Shown here: positions 12,753 to 22,700 of the stretch, piece by piece
Position numbering within the stretch: the stretch's first letter is position 1
Layout of the letters: each line of letters opens with the position of its first letter
IMG/VR virus record: IMGVR_UViG_3300045918_000266
Span: 1 to 24,089 of that record
DNA length: 24,089 nucleotides
From: a virus
Direction: 5' to 3' (one strand)
Position numbers and translations under genes: made by a program
The notes under the pieces: model-generated
Database searches by the model: none
What the model was told of the DNA's origin: nothing
The model's input: the letters and a program-made list of their open reading frames with translations, nothing else

Positions 12753-15700
12753 CTATACAATATATGATATCTTGCTTTTCTTGACAATTGAGATTGAATT
12801 TGTAAACATTGATTTGAAAGACTCATCATGGTCCACAATAAATATTGTTTCATATTCAGACTCTAGTTCCTTTAAAAACTTCATTGTTTGAGACTTTCCT
12901 TTCTCATCTAGTCCATTCAATATCTCATCTAACGCTATCCAATTCAACTTAGTGCCTGAAGATTTGGCGATTACCTTAGCTAAGGCCAAATTTAGAGCAA
13001 GGCATATTCTAGCTCGCTCTCCACCAGACAATGAATTATAAGAACATTCATCTCCATTATTTATAATCTGAACAGAGATCTTTTCTTTCACATCAGACTT
13101 GGATTCAGTTACTGCAGAGATATTGAGTTTCAATACTCCATCAAACAAAGTATTGAGGTGATCATTTGCTATTAGATTGATTTGCTCAAAACAAGAGTCC
13201 ATCAAATAAGACTTAATGTAAACATGTAGAGCTTGTTTCCACCAAGTTCCATAAGCAACTTTAGTTATCCAATAATCTCTATTATCAATAGATTTAAGCT
13301 CAACTTCTTTCGCTTGTTGAAGATCTGATACATTCTTCTCTAATATTGATGTGTATGGATTAGTTTCTTTATTAGCATTTTCAAGAGATAAGAGATGCTT
13401 ATTCTCAATAACTGGAACTTCTGAGAATGGATTAACTTTAGTCTCTTCAAGAGCAATTAGCTGAGTGTATGGATTAGTTTCTTTCTTTTTATTTTCTATC
13501 TGAGCTAAAGCAGGAGACACTGAGCTATTAATCTGAGCAAGCATATCGTTCTTAAACTTAATAGTCTCATTAATAGACTTTATAGTTCTCAATATTGTAT
13601 CAAGTTCTAATTCAATATTCTTCTTTTCATATCCTTTTTTATCTATCTCTTGCAAACGACGATCTATTTGAGGAGCTTGATCTAAATAAACTTTAATTGC
13701 TGTAGCTTTTTTCTTTAAGTCATTTGAGATATCATCTAACTTATCTATGTCTTGTTGGAATACATCAATATTTTTATGAATACATTCAACATCAATTGAT
13801 TGATAACAATGTGGACAATCAGATAGATCTCCATTCTTAATCTTTTCTTGATCAGCTCCAATTTTATTATTGAGAACTTGCACTTGTTTAGTGTTAGAGA
13901 AAAGCTCATTCGAAATCTTTTGTTCTTTTATTTTAAGCAGGATCACAGTATCTTTTTTAGTTAAGAGTTCTTGTTTCTCCTTCTCTAAAGCTTCCATATC
14001 TGGAATAGTTTTTAATAACTTATCATGCTTATCTTGAGTTGGTGTTATTTTATTTCTTAATTCTTCAATCTCATTATTAACAACTTCAATTTTACCTTGT
14101 TGAGCAGCATTGAACATAGATAAATCTGTATTGAAATTCTCAATCATATCTATTCTAAGTTTTTCAAAACCTTGTTCTTTAAGTTTAAGAACTTTTATCT
14201 TCCCTACCTTGTGAATTTCCCATTCATGAGATTTATTTTGAGTCTCAATTTTAATATTAGCTATTCTAATATTTTCTGAGTCTACAAGGCATTGCATTTC
14301 CAATAATTTATTTTGATGAGCAAGATGCCAATTAGTCAATTTAGTTTGATTATCTTGAATAGTAACTGTTAAATGAGATACTTTGAAAGAGTCTTGATTA
14401 ACGATGCTCTGTGCAGCTTCTGCAGCAATCTGTTCTGCTCTGAGGACCTCTTTAACCTTATCTAATATAGTATCATAGATCGAAAGATCAGTGATCTCAG
14501 CAATCAATTGTTTCTTCTCAGTATCTGATGCAGATAGAAATCTATCCATCGCTCCAAATTGAGTGAAGTAACTTGATTTGAGAAATATATCTAATGATTT
14601 ACCAAGCTCTTGTTCAATAAACTTTTGAGTCTCTCTATTATCTTTGCCTCTTAGTTCTTGACCGTTTGGCATAATCATTACCAAATCGTTCTCATGTTCT
14701 CTATGTTTTCGATAACGGCGAATAATATATTCTTCTCCATTAGATTCTAAAAACAACTCAACAAATAAATCTCTACCAACTTGTCTGTTAATAGCTTCAT
14801 CTGCTTTTAATGATTTTGAAGTCTCACCATACATTCCATAGCAAGGAACATCTAAGAAACTAGATTTACCTGATCCAGTATTAACGCCTAGATCCTCATC
14901 ATAACCTTCAACTAAAGTTAATCCCATTGGAGTGTATTCAAATGATCCTTCTTTAAATGAAAGAAAATTATTCCAATTAGCTTTCTTAAGTCTGAATTGT
15001 TTAGAAGAAGATTGTGAGAAATTATTAATGAGTTCGCCAATAGCAGACTTAAAATATTTCTCTAGTTCATTTTTATCATAAGTCGTTTTGCAATTAGCCA
15101 AATAGAATTCAATAACCTTAATAGGATTATTTAATATCTCAGAAGAGACTCTTTGCTCTGATTGTTTAGTTATTTCTGTTGAGATGGTAACTGAATTAAC
15201 ACCTAACAGTTCTTTTAAATATTCTACTGTAACAGATTGAGTAAACTCTTTTGTTCCTTTAAGAAGAACTTTAACTAATGAGTTTGCTGGAAGCTTTTCA
15301 ATTGGAGTTATAGTATCTTCAAACACTATTTGCTTATGTCTTCTAACATTTGTCATTACTGGAACAGTATTAATTTTTCCATTAACAATTTCTAGTTTCC
15401 ATATAAACTTCTCTTCATTAGCTTCGCCGAAGTTTACGGTAAACGGTGAGCCAAAATAAAGAATGTTATCTGCTGGTCTTTGTGAACGATGATAATGTCC
15501 AGAGCCTACAAAATCAAAATCTTTAAAAGCTTCTGGAGCAATTGATGACTCATCAACAATATAGTCGCCCATATATGCGCCACGAATTCCTTGGTGGACT
15601 AAAAGATTTTTTACTTCTCTGTCTTTCATTTGAGCAAGAATATCTAATAGATCATCTCCATTAGGTTGATATGGTATGCAACCGAAATCTATACCATTAA

Positions 15701-16031
15701 TATTTCTGCATTCATGCTGGCTAATTAAGGTTATATTAGGTAGTGAGGTTAAGAAATAAAGAGAATTAGAAGAAGCATTCTTATTTTGGAGGTCATGGTT
15801 TCCAATTAAGATATAAATTTGAATGTCTCCAAACTTATTAAAGAGATCTATAAGTGGATTAGACCACTCAGATCTAATCATAGCTTTGCCGTCGTTAAGG
15901 TCTCCACAGATAAAAAGAGGGACCTTGTGGTCCCTTGCTAACTTTAATGCTTGTGTTAATGTTTCCATCGCTACATCTAAATTCTTTAAAGATAGGTGGA
16001 CATCTGAAATTACTATAAGTTTGGTTGGCAT
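12753..16031 (-). CDS. SbcD-SbcC (Mre11-Rad50) fusion protein, 1092 aa
   Basis: Residues 1-230 are a calcineurin-like nuclease of the SbcD/Mre11/T4 gp47 type: DVH (D10, H12), GDLND (D44), GNHD (N78, H79), H146 and GHYH (H179, H181). About 230-340 matches the capping region. Residues about 345-1092 are an SbcC/Rad50/T4 gp46 ATPase: NTGSGKSS (384-391), coiled coils, zinc hook CPHC (739-742), SLSGGER (about 1000), Walker B WIALDE with D-loop, and H-loop VDHD. All active-site parts of both enzymes are present in one uninterrupted frame. It would process DNA ends for recombination. The two parts are separate genes in E. coli, T4 and T5. The start has a weak purine-rich site inside the upstream endonuclease frame. 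Confidence 0.93.
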   Translation of the reverse strand: MPTKLIVISDVHLSLKNLDVAMETLTQALKLARDHKVPLFICGDLNDGKAMIRSEWSNPLIDLFNKFGDIQIYILIGNHDLQNKNASSNSLYFLTSLPNITLISQHECRNINGIDFGCIPYQPNGDDLLDILAQMKDREVKNLLVHQGIRGAYMGDYIVDESSIAPEAFKDFDFVGSGHYHRSQRPADNILYFGSPFTVNFGEANEEKFIWKLEIVNGKINTVPVMTNVRRHKQIVFEDTITPIEKLPANSLVKVLLKGTKEFTQSVTVEYLKELLGVNSVTISTEITKQSEQRVSSEILNNPIKVIEFYLANCKTTYDKNELEKYFKSAIGELINNFSQSSSKQFRLKKANWNNFLSFKEGSFEYTPMGLTLVEGYDEDLGVNTGSGKSSFLDVPCYGMYGETSKSLKADEAINRQVGRDLFVELFLESNGEEYIIRRYRKHREHENDLVMIMPNGQELRGKDNRETQKFIEQELGKSLDIFLKSSYFTQFGAMDRFLSASDTEKKQLIAEITDLSIYDTILDKVKEVLRAEQIAAEAAQSIVNQDSFKVSHLTVTIQDNQTKLTNWHLAHQNKLLEMQCLVDSENIRIANIKIETQNKSHEWEIHKVGKIKVLKLKEQGFEKLRIDMIENFNTDLSMFNAAQQGKIEVVNNEIEELRNKITPTQDKHDKLLKTIPDMEALEKEKQELLTKKDTVILLKIKEQKISNELFSNTKQVQVLNNKIGADQEKIKNGDLSDCPHCYQSIDVECIHKNIDVFQQDIDKLDDISNDLKKKATAIKVYLDQAPQIDRRLQEIDKKGYEKKNIELELDTILRTIKSINETIKFKNDMLAQINSSVSPALAQIENKKKETNPYTQLIALEETKVNPFSEVPVIENKHLLSLENANKETNPYTSILEKNVSDLQQAKEVELKSIDNRDYWITKVAYGTWWKQALHVYIKSYLMDSCFEQINLIANDHLNTLFDGVLKLNISAVTESKSDVKEKISVQIINNGDECSYNSLSGGERARICLALNLALAKVIAKSSGTKLNWIALDEILNGLDEKGKSQTMKFLKELESEYETIFIVDHDESFKSMFTNSISIVKKSKISYIV

Positions 16032-16710
16032 TTTCTCTCTCTTTTTTCTTTCTTAGTCTTGTTGCCGCTAAAGAAACCTTTAAATTATTAATATGCTCTT
16101 CTGTTCTTGGCGGTTTCTTTTTTCCTTTTAAAGCTAACGATAAGTTCCTTTTACCCTCTTCTGTCATCTTAATTCCAATATGTCCTAAAGAGATGTTCTT
16201 TTTAGATTCAGCAGATCTTTTCTTACCAACATTAAGAGTATTACCCATTAAATTCTTACTTGTTTTTGCTCTATGGGCAGCAGATTGTTTCCTACCCTTA
16301 CCTCTACTTTTACCCTTTTGACTTAGGCTTATTTTAACTTTCTGCTCTGCAGACATAGGTTTACCTTTATTGGGAGCAGGCTGCCCTTTTCTTGCTTTTG
16401 ATATTTTTCTGCCTATTTCACCAGTACTATCTATACAGCCTTCTCCACCATCAGTTTCGTTATATGATCTACCATATTGAGCAATATATTTTATTTCAAG
16501 TTGGGATAATTCTTTTTCAGACGTTGCGAATGAATCTAAAATTTCCCAACTAAATTTATCTTTACCATATTTTCGAATAGCTTTAGAGAAAGTATTTGTT
16601 CCGGTAGGAGCCCCATCTATATGCTCATCTCTTCTAATGTCAAGCGATCTAGCAGTTTTTCCAATATAGAATTTGCCATTGGTAATATTTGTTGCTTTAT
16701 AGATTATCAT
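15895..16710 (-). CDS. Free-standing GIY-YIG homing endonuclease with NUMOD3 repeats, 271 aa
   Basis: The GIY-YIG core is at 2-17 (IIYKATN...FYIGKT). R26, H30 and the Glu segment LSQLEIKYIAQY (E72) are intact. After GGEGC come four to five NUMOD3-like DNA-binding repeats (GKPMSAEQKVKISLSQKG, GRKQSAAHRAKTSKN, GKKRSAESKKNISLG, GKKKPPRTEEHINNLK). The ATG overlaps the recA-like stop (ATGA, 16707-16710). The 3' end runs 137 bp into the SbcCD gene in another frame, so the last 46 residues or so are overlap-encoded and unlike the rest. It is longer than its relative at 7722. A selfish gene placed between two recombination genes. Confidence 0.92.
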   Translation of the reverse strand: MIIYKATNITNGKFYIGKTARSLDIRRDEHIDGAPTGTNTFSKAIRKYGKDKFSWEILDSFATSEKELSQLEIKYIAQYGRSYNETDGGEGCIDSTGEIGRKISKARKGQPAPNKGKPMSAEQKVKISLSQKGKSRGKGRKQSAAHRAKTSKNLMGNTLNVGKKRSAESKKNISLGHIGIKMTEEGKRNLSLALKGKKKPPRTEEHINNLKVSLAATRLRKKKERENANQTYSNFRCPPIFKEFRCSDGNINTSIKVSKGPQGPSFYLWRP

Positions 16711-17798
16711 ATACTATTTGTTGAGGCTCTCATCATCATCTTATTGAATAATTCTCTATATAATATTGGATCTTCTACTAAAGCTTCTGCCATTTTTTTA
16801 GACCCATTAAATTTCAGACCATTATAAGAAAGCCATGCTCCAGATCCTTCTATAATATTTAACTTATTGCAAATATCTACGAGTTCAATTTCTTTATTAA
16901 CAATGCCTCGCATATATTCGATTTGCACCCAGCCCACGCGAGCATCACCTTCTCCCATTTTATTCTTTTGGCATACCACTTTTACTTGATGACCGATTTT
17001 CACCGGCTTACCATTCGCGTCCAAATCAGTAGGATGGAATATATTTTCACCAGCATTTGTGGCTAAAAATTTATACTGTATCTCGTGTTGGAGAGCTTCA
17101 CCGCCATTAGTATCCCATATTTGATTGCCAAACATATCATTTCCACCAGATCTTGCTTGGCCGATTAGAGCCAAATGGATTCTTTGAGTGCGGCAAAACA
17201 TTCTGACAAATGGAAATATCTTCGCCAAATAGTTAGCTCTCTTTCCAAAATCACCACGGCTTAGTCCATTGTCTTTGGCAGCTTTAGATATTTGAGAATC
17301 TGTATCTGGAATTTGCATTACTGACATCGCTTGAATTGAATCGGCTGCCATAAAACAAATTTTTATACCTTCATTTTTAATTGCTAATTGAAGGTCTTTT
17401 AAAATTCTTTGTTCAAAAATTTCCATAATACAGACTTCTCTCACAATTAGAACTCTTTCGAGATCAATGCCATTAGCTGCCATCCATCTTAATGTAGATT
17501 CAAACTCAAAAGACATTTCGGCATCAACAAATACGGCGATCGCATCTGGCTCTTGTCTCATAAAATCTTTCATTAGATCTAGAACAAGCATTGTCTTACC
17601 AGAAGACTTAGGTCCATACCAAAGAGACATTGTTCCAGCTTCAAATCCTATTGCACTCATCCAAGCTAAACTTGGAGACGATGAATAAGCTGGAGCTCTT
17701 GGTGGAACTTGAATCGCTAAGTCTTGAACAATAGTAGAGGCTTTATAGAAACCCTCCTTTTTAAGGAGAGTTCCAAATAGATTAGGTTTTTCTGACAT
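16707..17798 (-). CDS. uvsX: UvsX/RecA-like recombinase, 363 aa
   Basis: The RecA core has Walker A GPKSSGKT (62-69, as in RecA apart from one residue), catalytic Glu in FVDAE (about 94), Walker B ICFMAADS (about 147-154), a variable loop region with SRGDFGKRA, and GQARSGG. It coats ssDNA and carries out strand invasion for recombination-dependent replication and repair. The ATG at 17798 with AAGGA upstream is preferred over one 24 bp earlier, which overlaps the preceding gene. The neighbours, a gp32-like SSB and a small helical protein upstream and SbcCD downstream, match the T4 recombination set. The symbol is assigned by analogy. The protein is closer in length to T4 UvsX (391) than a fragment would be. 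Confidence 0.9.
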   Translation of the reverse strand: MSEKPNLFGTLLKKEGFYKASTIVQDLAIQVPPRAPAYSSSPSLAWMSAIGFEAGTMSLWYGPKSSGKTMLVLDLMKDFMRQEPDAIAVFVDAEMSFEFESTLRWMAANGIDLERVLIVREVCIMEIFEQRILKDLQLAIKNEGIKICFMAADSIQAMSVMQIPDTDSQISKAAKDNGLSRGDFGKRANYLAKIFPFVRMFCRTQRIHLALIGQARSGGNDMFGNQIWDTNGGEALQHEIQYKFLATNAGENIFHPTDLDANGKPVKIGHQVKVVCQKNKMGEGDARVGWVQIEYMRGIVNKEIELVDICNKLNIIEGSGAWLSYNGLKFNGSKKMAEALVEDPILYRELFNKMMMRASTNSI

Positions 17799-17808
17799 AT
17801 TAGTTTCC

Positions 17809-18246
17809 TTATTTATCTGCATTCATATTACGATAATAATAATAAGCTGACTCAAAATCTTTCTTTTTGTTTGTTACATATTCAAATATGTCTGTCAACT
17901 CATTAAATCTCTTATGCGACTCAACATAGTCTGGATCACATTGACAAAGCTTTTCTTTTGCAGCTACAGACTTTTCTTCTGAGGCTCTATGAAATACTCC
18001 TTCAATTTTCTTATAATCAGATTTAGCATCTAATACTGAAGATGATAAACCAAACAATAAGTCACTACACAAACTAGATAAGTTAAGGAAATCAAAAGTT
18101 AATTTCTCAGCTTCTGCTAATGCTGAACCGGTTTGAGACAACTCTCCAATTGATTTCATTTTAGCTGCGGCCATCTGAACACAATCAAAGTTCTTTTGGT
18201 TTTGAGCATAGAAGTCTTCATAGTTCTTATATTTTCTAAAATACAT
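17809..18246 (-). CDS. Small helical protein, possible UvsY-like recombination mediator, 145 aa
   Basis: All-helical with a basic start (MYFRKYKNYEDFYAQNQKNF), a central segment (VLDAKSDYKKIEGVFHRA) and a tyrosine-rich C-terminal helix (DFESAYYYYRNM). Size and position (between the ssDNA-binding protein and the recombinase, in one operon) are those expected of the T4 UvsY mediator (137 aa), which loads UvsX on gp32-coated DNA. No sequence signature proves it. The C-terminal helix pattern is only compatible. The ATG at 18246 is used, with AGGAG upstream. Confidence 0.55.
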   Translation of the reverse strand: MYFRKYKNYEDFYAQNQKNFDCVQMAAAKMKSIGELSQTGSALAEAEKLTFDFLNLSSLCSDLLFGLSSSVLDAKSDYKKIEGVFHRASEEKSVAAKEKLCQCDPDYVESHKRFNELTDIFEYVTNKKKDFESAYYYYRNMNADK

Positions 18247-18255
18247 AATGACTCC

Positions 18256-19155
18256 TTAGTCTTGTAGTAATGCTTTCATATTAGCTAACTCTTGAGCCAC
18301 AGTATCATTAACTGCTGTAGTTGGTTGAATAGCATTTGTAGGTGGAGGAGTTACTGGAAAATTGTTTTGTTGAGCTACACTTGAAGCTGCACTTTGTTGT
18401 GGTTGTTCAACAGGTTTTTGATCTAATCCACTTGGCATTTGAGCTGCAAAGTTTCTATCATTTGGATCTTCGGTTGGTGCTGAAGCATAACCTTGTTCTA
18501 ATATTGCTCTTAATTCAGATGGCGTATAGTCTCTATAAACTTTTGAAAGATCGATTAGAGGAGAGAGTCCTTCTAATTTCTTAATTGAGTTGTCAAGAAC
18601 TTCATAAACATATCTTGTCTTTGCAGCTTGACCAGATCTTTCACAGAACATTAAGTAGTTCTCATTTGGATTTGTAACGTTTATTTTCTTTTGTTCCCAA
18701 AAGTATTTAACTTTTGTATGTAGTGGATCATGACCATTCCAAGATAATGAAAGAACTTTTTGTTCTCCACCGTCTGTAAGAATGTTCCAAAGGTAAGTTG
18801 GTTTTCTTTTAATGTCTCCAACTCTTTTCATAATATCTGTGATAGCTTCTTCAGCAGCTTTAAGGTTTGGATAAGCAGTTGCTCCGGTTTTAATCATTTC
18901 AATTTGACCATTAAGTCTATCTACTTCATCACAAATAGGACAAGATTTGTGAGAAAACTTAGTACACTTTAAAGCTTTTACTTTATTATTCTCATCAGTA
19001 AATCCCCAATGAAGACCAATTTGCTCATACATTTTTCCAGGAGCGTAAGGTGGAAGTAATCTAAATTTGTGTTGACCTGTTTTGAAGCTGTGGAATCCAA
19101 CTCTTTGTGTAGAAGTAAACATGTCGTCTGAAAATCCGTAGTACTCTGTAGTCAT
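18256..19155 (-). CDS. gp32-like single-stranded DNA-binding protein, 299 aa
   Basis: An N-terminal OB-fold type core is followed by a zinc site, C64-x4-H69-x2-C72-x2-C75 (CTKFSHKSCPIC), comparable to the His/Cys zinc module of T4 gp32. The motif LSLSWNGHDPLHTK and strand YLMFCERSG are typical of the family. From about residue 225 the protein is a disordered Q/P/A/T-rich linker ending in an acidic-hydrophobic tip (LANMKALLQD), which usually recruits replication partners. It binds ssDNA during replication and recombination. AGGAG lies six bases before the ATG. It is transcribed before the mediator-like and UvsX genes. Confidence 0.85.
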   Translation of the reverse strand: MTTEYYGFSDDMFTSTQRVGFHSFKTGQHKFRLLPPYAPGKMYEQIGLHWGFTDENNKVKALKCTKFSHKSCPICDEVDRLNGQIEMIKTGATAYPNLKAAEEAITDIMKRVGDIKRKPTYLWNILTDGGEQKVLSLSWNGHDPLHTKVKYFWEQKKINVTNPNENYLMFCERSGQAAKTRYVYEVLDNSIKKLEGLSPLIDLSKVYRDYTPSELRAILEQGYASAPTEDPNDRNFAAQMPSGLDQKPVEQPQQSAASSVAQQNNFPVTPPPTNAIQPTTAVNDTVAQELANMKALLQD

Positions 19156-19167
19156 AAGTATCTCCTA

Positions 19168-19719
19168 TTATAGCTCGACTTGAGCTTGGTTAAAGTTTAG
19201 TTCTGATTTAATATATGGCCCGTAACAAATAGCGTCTTGCATCAACCCAGAGAGAAATGTAGGATTAACTGTGTGCAACATTTCAATTAGATCGTCTAGG
19301 TATTTAGAAGGTAAATGCCAAGATAAATCTCCAGTTTTATATTCTTTGCCTTCTCTTATTGCGGTTGCTACTTCACCGATATTTTTATCAGTTGTTCCTT
19401 CTGAATAGATCCAACAAAGGTCTGGAAAAGTAGTAGCAAAAATAGTATCTGAGAAACGATGTGTAGCGAAATATTCATCTGGAACCTTTGTAGCAAAATA
19501 AATCGTAGTTTTTTCTTCTGTACATTTAAACCATACGTAGAATATAGAATTTCTTTTAGTTAATTTTTCTAATGAACACTTGTTAATCCAAGGTAAATCA
19601 ACTTTAATATCGATATCACACTCAGTTGCTAGAAACTTTCCTTCAATTGGAGTTGGTTTCATATTCAACGTAAGATTAATTTTCTTCATCTCTTCAATTA
19701 TGTCTTGTTCTGTTTCCAT
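19168..19719 (-). CDS. Hypothetical protein, 183 aa
   Basis: Not recognised. It is a mixed alpha/beta protein with several aromatic strands (SIFYVWFKCTEEKTTIYFA as a landmark) and a helical C-terminus; four cysteines are scattered without a metal pattern. GGAGG lies seven bases before the ATG, which overlaps the polymerase stop by one base (TAATG). Its place between the DNA polymerase and the ssDNA-binding protein suggests a replication accessory role, which is only context. No signal peptide or membrane helix. Confidence 0.6.
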   Translation of the reverse strand: METEQDIIEEMKKINLTLNMKPTPIEGKFLATECDIDIKVDLPWINKCSLEKLTKRNSIFYVWFKCTEEKTTIYFATKVPDEYFATHRFSDTIFATTFPDLCWIYSEGTTDKNIGEVATAIREGKEYKTGDLSWHLPSKYLDDLIEMLHTVNPTFLSGLMQDAICYGPYIKSELNFNQAQVEL

Positions 19720-22700
19720 TATAATTCCTCCATACCTAATATCGTCATTTGAACTGTGTTATTATATTCTGATGTGGCACAATGAAATTTAATATTCTTC
19801 TTTTCTTTCAATAAACTTTCTTTATAAATATTAATTTCATCTTCCCATATTCTTAGTTTAGTTGACTCTCCAGAGTTAGTGATTTCAATTACACCATATT
19901 CTTTATCGGTCTTAGTTTTTTTAATTGTTATTTTTTTAATAGTACCCAAGACGTAGACTTTTGTTTTAGCTTTAATTTGCTCATCATATCTAGTTAACTT
20001 ATCACTAAATCTGTCTCCATATATCTCATATAGATCTACAGATAAGAATGATAGAGAAGTTATTCTGTTCTCATTAAGTTGATAAGTCGTTAGAGCAGAG
20101 AGTTCAACTGGAACCTTTTCTTTTCTGCTAATGAAATACTTATTGATGAGCTCTTGTTTTTGGTTTGGATGAAGAGACTCAAAACAACCTGAATAAATAA
20201 GTCTCAACACTACTGTTTTATTTACTCTTGTTTTGTTAACTCTTGAAATGAAATATTCAAATGAAGTAAATGGTCTACACTTATAAATTTCTTCAGTTGC
20301 TTTAGGTCCTAAACCTTTTATCGCTGTAAATGGGAATTGAATTTTCTTATTCTCATTAATAACATATTCCATTTCAGATAAGTTAATGTCTGGATCTACA
20401 CAATATTCTTTTGCAGCAGAATAGTATTCTCTCAACTTATCTGCATCAACAACTTTCAAACAACTAATCCACCAATGAAGTGGATAGTGGGTCTTTAAAT
20501 ATTGGCAATAATAACCTATTAAAGCATATGACATTGAGTGTGACTTGTTAAATCCGTATCCAGAGAATGTAGCCATCAGATCCCAAATGTGTTCTGCTAC
20601 AGTTCCATGTGATTGTCCATCTTCTCCAGTATGAGGAAACTTTGTGTCTGGATATTTTATCCAACAATGATTAACAAATCGTTCTTTATATGGAGCCAGA
20701 ACTTTTGGGTCCTTCTTACCCATCCCTTTTCTGATATCGTCCGCCTCAGCAAGAGTAAATCCACCAAGAATTTGAGAGGCTTTCATAACTGACTCTTGAT
20801 AAATCATAATACCATATGTTTCTCTTAACTCTTCTTCCAAAGCTGGATGTGGTGGAGTTGAAAATCGATCTCCACAAACTCTTTTAAAGAACTCTATGTG
20901 CTGACCATTCTTCATTGGACCCGGTCTACCAACAGAGGTTGTCATTGATAAAATATCTAAACACATAGATGATAATGGTAAATGTCCTAAAATATTTATT
21001 GCAACATCAGAGTTAAATTGAAATGTAGCTGAAGTTAATCCATCTACAAATCCTTTATAAGTCTCCATGTCGTCTAGTGGAATATCATATATGTCTTTGA
21101 TACCAACTAGATCACAACAACCTTGCAAGAACAAGAGAGTCATTAATCCAAGAATATCATATTTAATAATGCCTGATTTTTCACATTCGCTTGCAGAAAA
21201 TTCAAGAACATATTGTCCTTTTACTTTCCTGAGGGGAGCAAAATCAAATATACTATCTTGAGTAATAGCCAGCCCACAATTATGAGCCCACATTCCATTA
21301 ACAAGTCCAACTGGACAACTACTATCTAATACAGTAAAATCATAAACTTGTTGGTTTTTTAAAGTGCTTCTACTTTGAATAAAGTTAATTTTATTTTTCA
21401 CCTTTTGATTTTTATAATCTTGTAAGAATCCAATAGTTTTAGAGAACAAGCAATTACCATAAAAAGAAAGATAAAAAAGTCCTGTAGCTCTAGATTTCCA
21501 ACCGTCTAATGATGGAGCATTACGTATAAAATTAGCTGAAACATAACCGTTTTCTTTAAGAAATTGATATATCTTTTCTATAATAGGAATTGATGTAAGT
21601 TTTAACGTCACTCCACCTCTAATCACAAAACCATTTGCGCTAAACATTCCTCGCAACCAAGAGAATTTTTGCATAATATTCCAATTAGGCCAGTTAATTG
21701 GAAAAGTTTTGTCTTTAACGAATTGGCTACAATAGCCTAAATCAAACAAAGTTTTTGATAATTCAATAGATAATAGAACTCTATCTGATCTATCTTGTAA
21801 TTCATATTCACATTTATTTAATAAGTTAAAGATTGCTTCATCTTTTCCTTTTGTAAAATAAAGATAAAATTGTTTTTTATTTTTTAAATAAGTTCCATCA
21901 TTCCATAACCAACCTAATAAAACAAATAGTCTATCAAAATCATATGCTAATTGTTGAGATGGCTTAAAATTCATTGATAAATTTTCAAAATTTCCATCAA
22001 TATTTAAAAACTTATGATCAAACGTGTTTTTTGAAATATACGTTTTATTAGAATACAGGCTGCTTTTAATATGGAAAACCTCAATATCTTTGTAACCATT
22101 AAAGAAAAATCTCGCCCGCTTCCAGCCACTTGGAGTTAAAATCTTTTTTACTGTACCGTTGAGTTCACTAAAAGACTTAAATCCCTCATCTGTGAGAATA
22201 GTTGAATCACCACTAAAACAAGGATGAGTGCCGTATTGACGATTATAACCAAGAAGACGGCCGACATTTTCTCTGATATTAGGAAATTCATCAAAGAATT
22301 TTTTAGCAACTTCATTTTCATTACAGTTCCTTTCAAAGAATTGCAACTCAGTTTCTTCTTGGTCTTTCATACCAAAAGTTCTAGTTACATTATTAATAGT
22401 TTGAAAATCTAATTCTGGATTAAAAAATCTAGCTACGTCTTTTACAGAACCTGCAGCTTTCAAAGTTTGTGACGTACCAATTCTTATAACTCTATCATGA
22501 CCATACTTCTCAATTAAATATTGACGAGCCTTTTCTGGATCTGAAAAGTCTAAGTCAACATCGGGTAGGGTCCCTTTTTGAATACGGCCTTTAGAAATGA
22601 AGCGCTCAAATAGAAGTTTAAATCTAATTGGATCTAAATGGGTTATTTTAAGACAATAGTTTACTAATGATCCAGCTCCTGAACCTCGTCCTGGTCCAAC

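Noticed and set aside
9670-13224. Further TGTAAACA sites (near 9875, 12801 and 13217) as extra operators
   Set aside because: All are inside coding sequence, single and without the paired half-site seen at 6262-6280.
16025-16321. 98-codon plus-strand frame with hydrophobic residues
   Set aside because: It lies opposite the lysine-rich NUMOD3 region (AAA/AAG read as TTT/CTT) of the endonuclease gene; no plus-strand gene signals.
22148-22336. 62-codon minus-strand frame inside dnaE
   Set aside because: It is in another frame within the polymerase/intein boundary, low in complexity and without a ribosome binding site.
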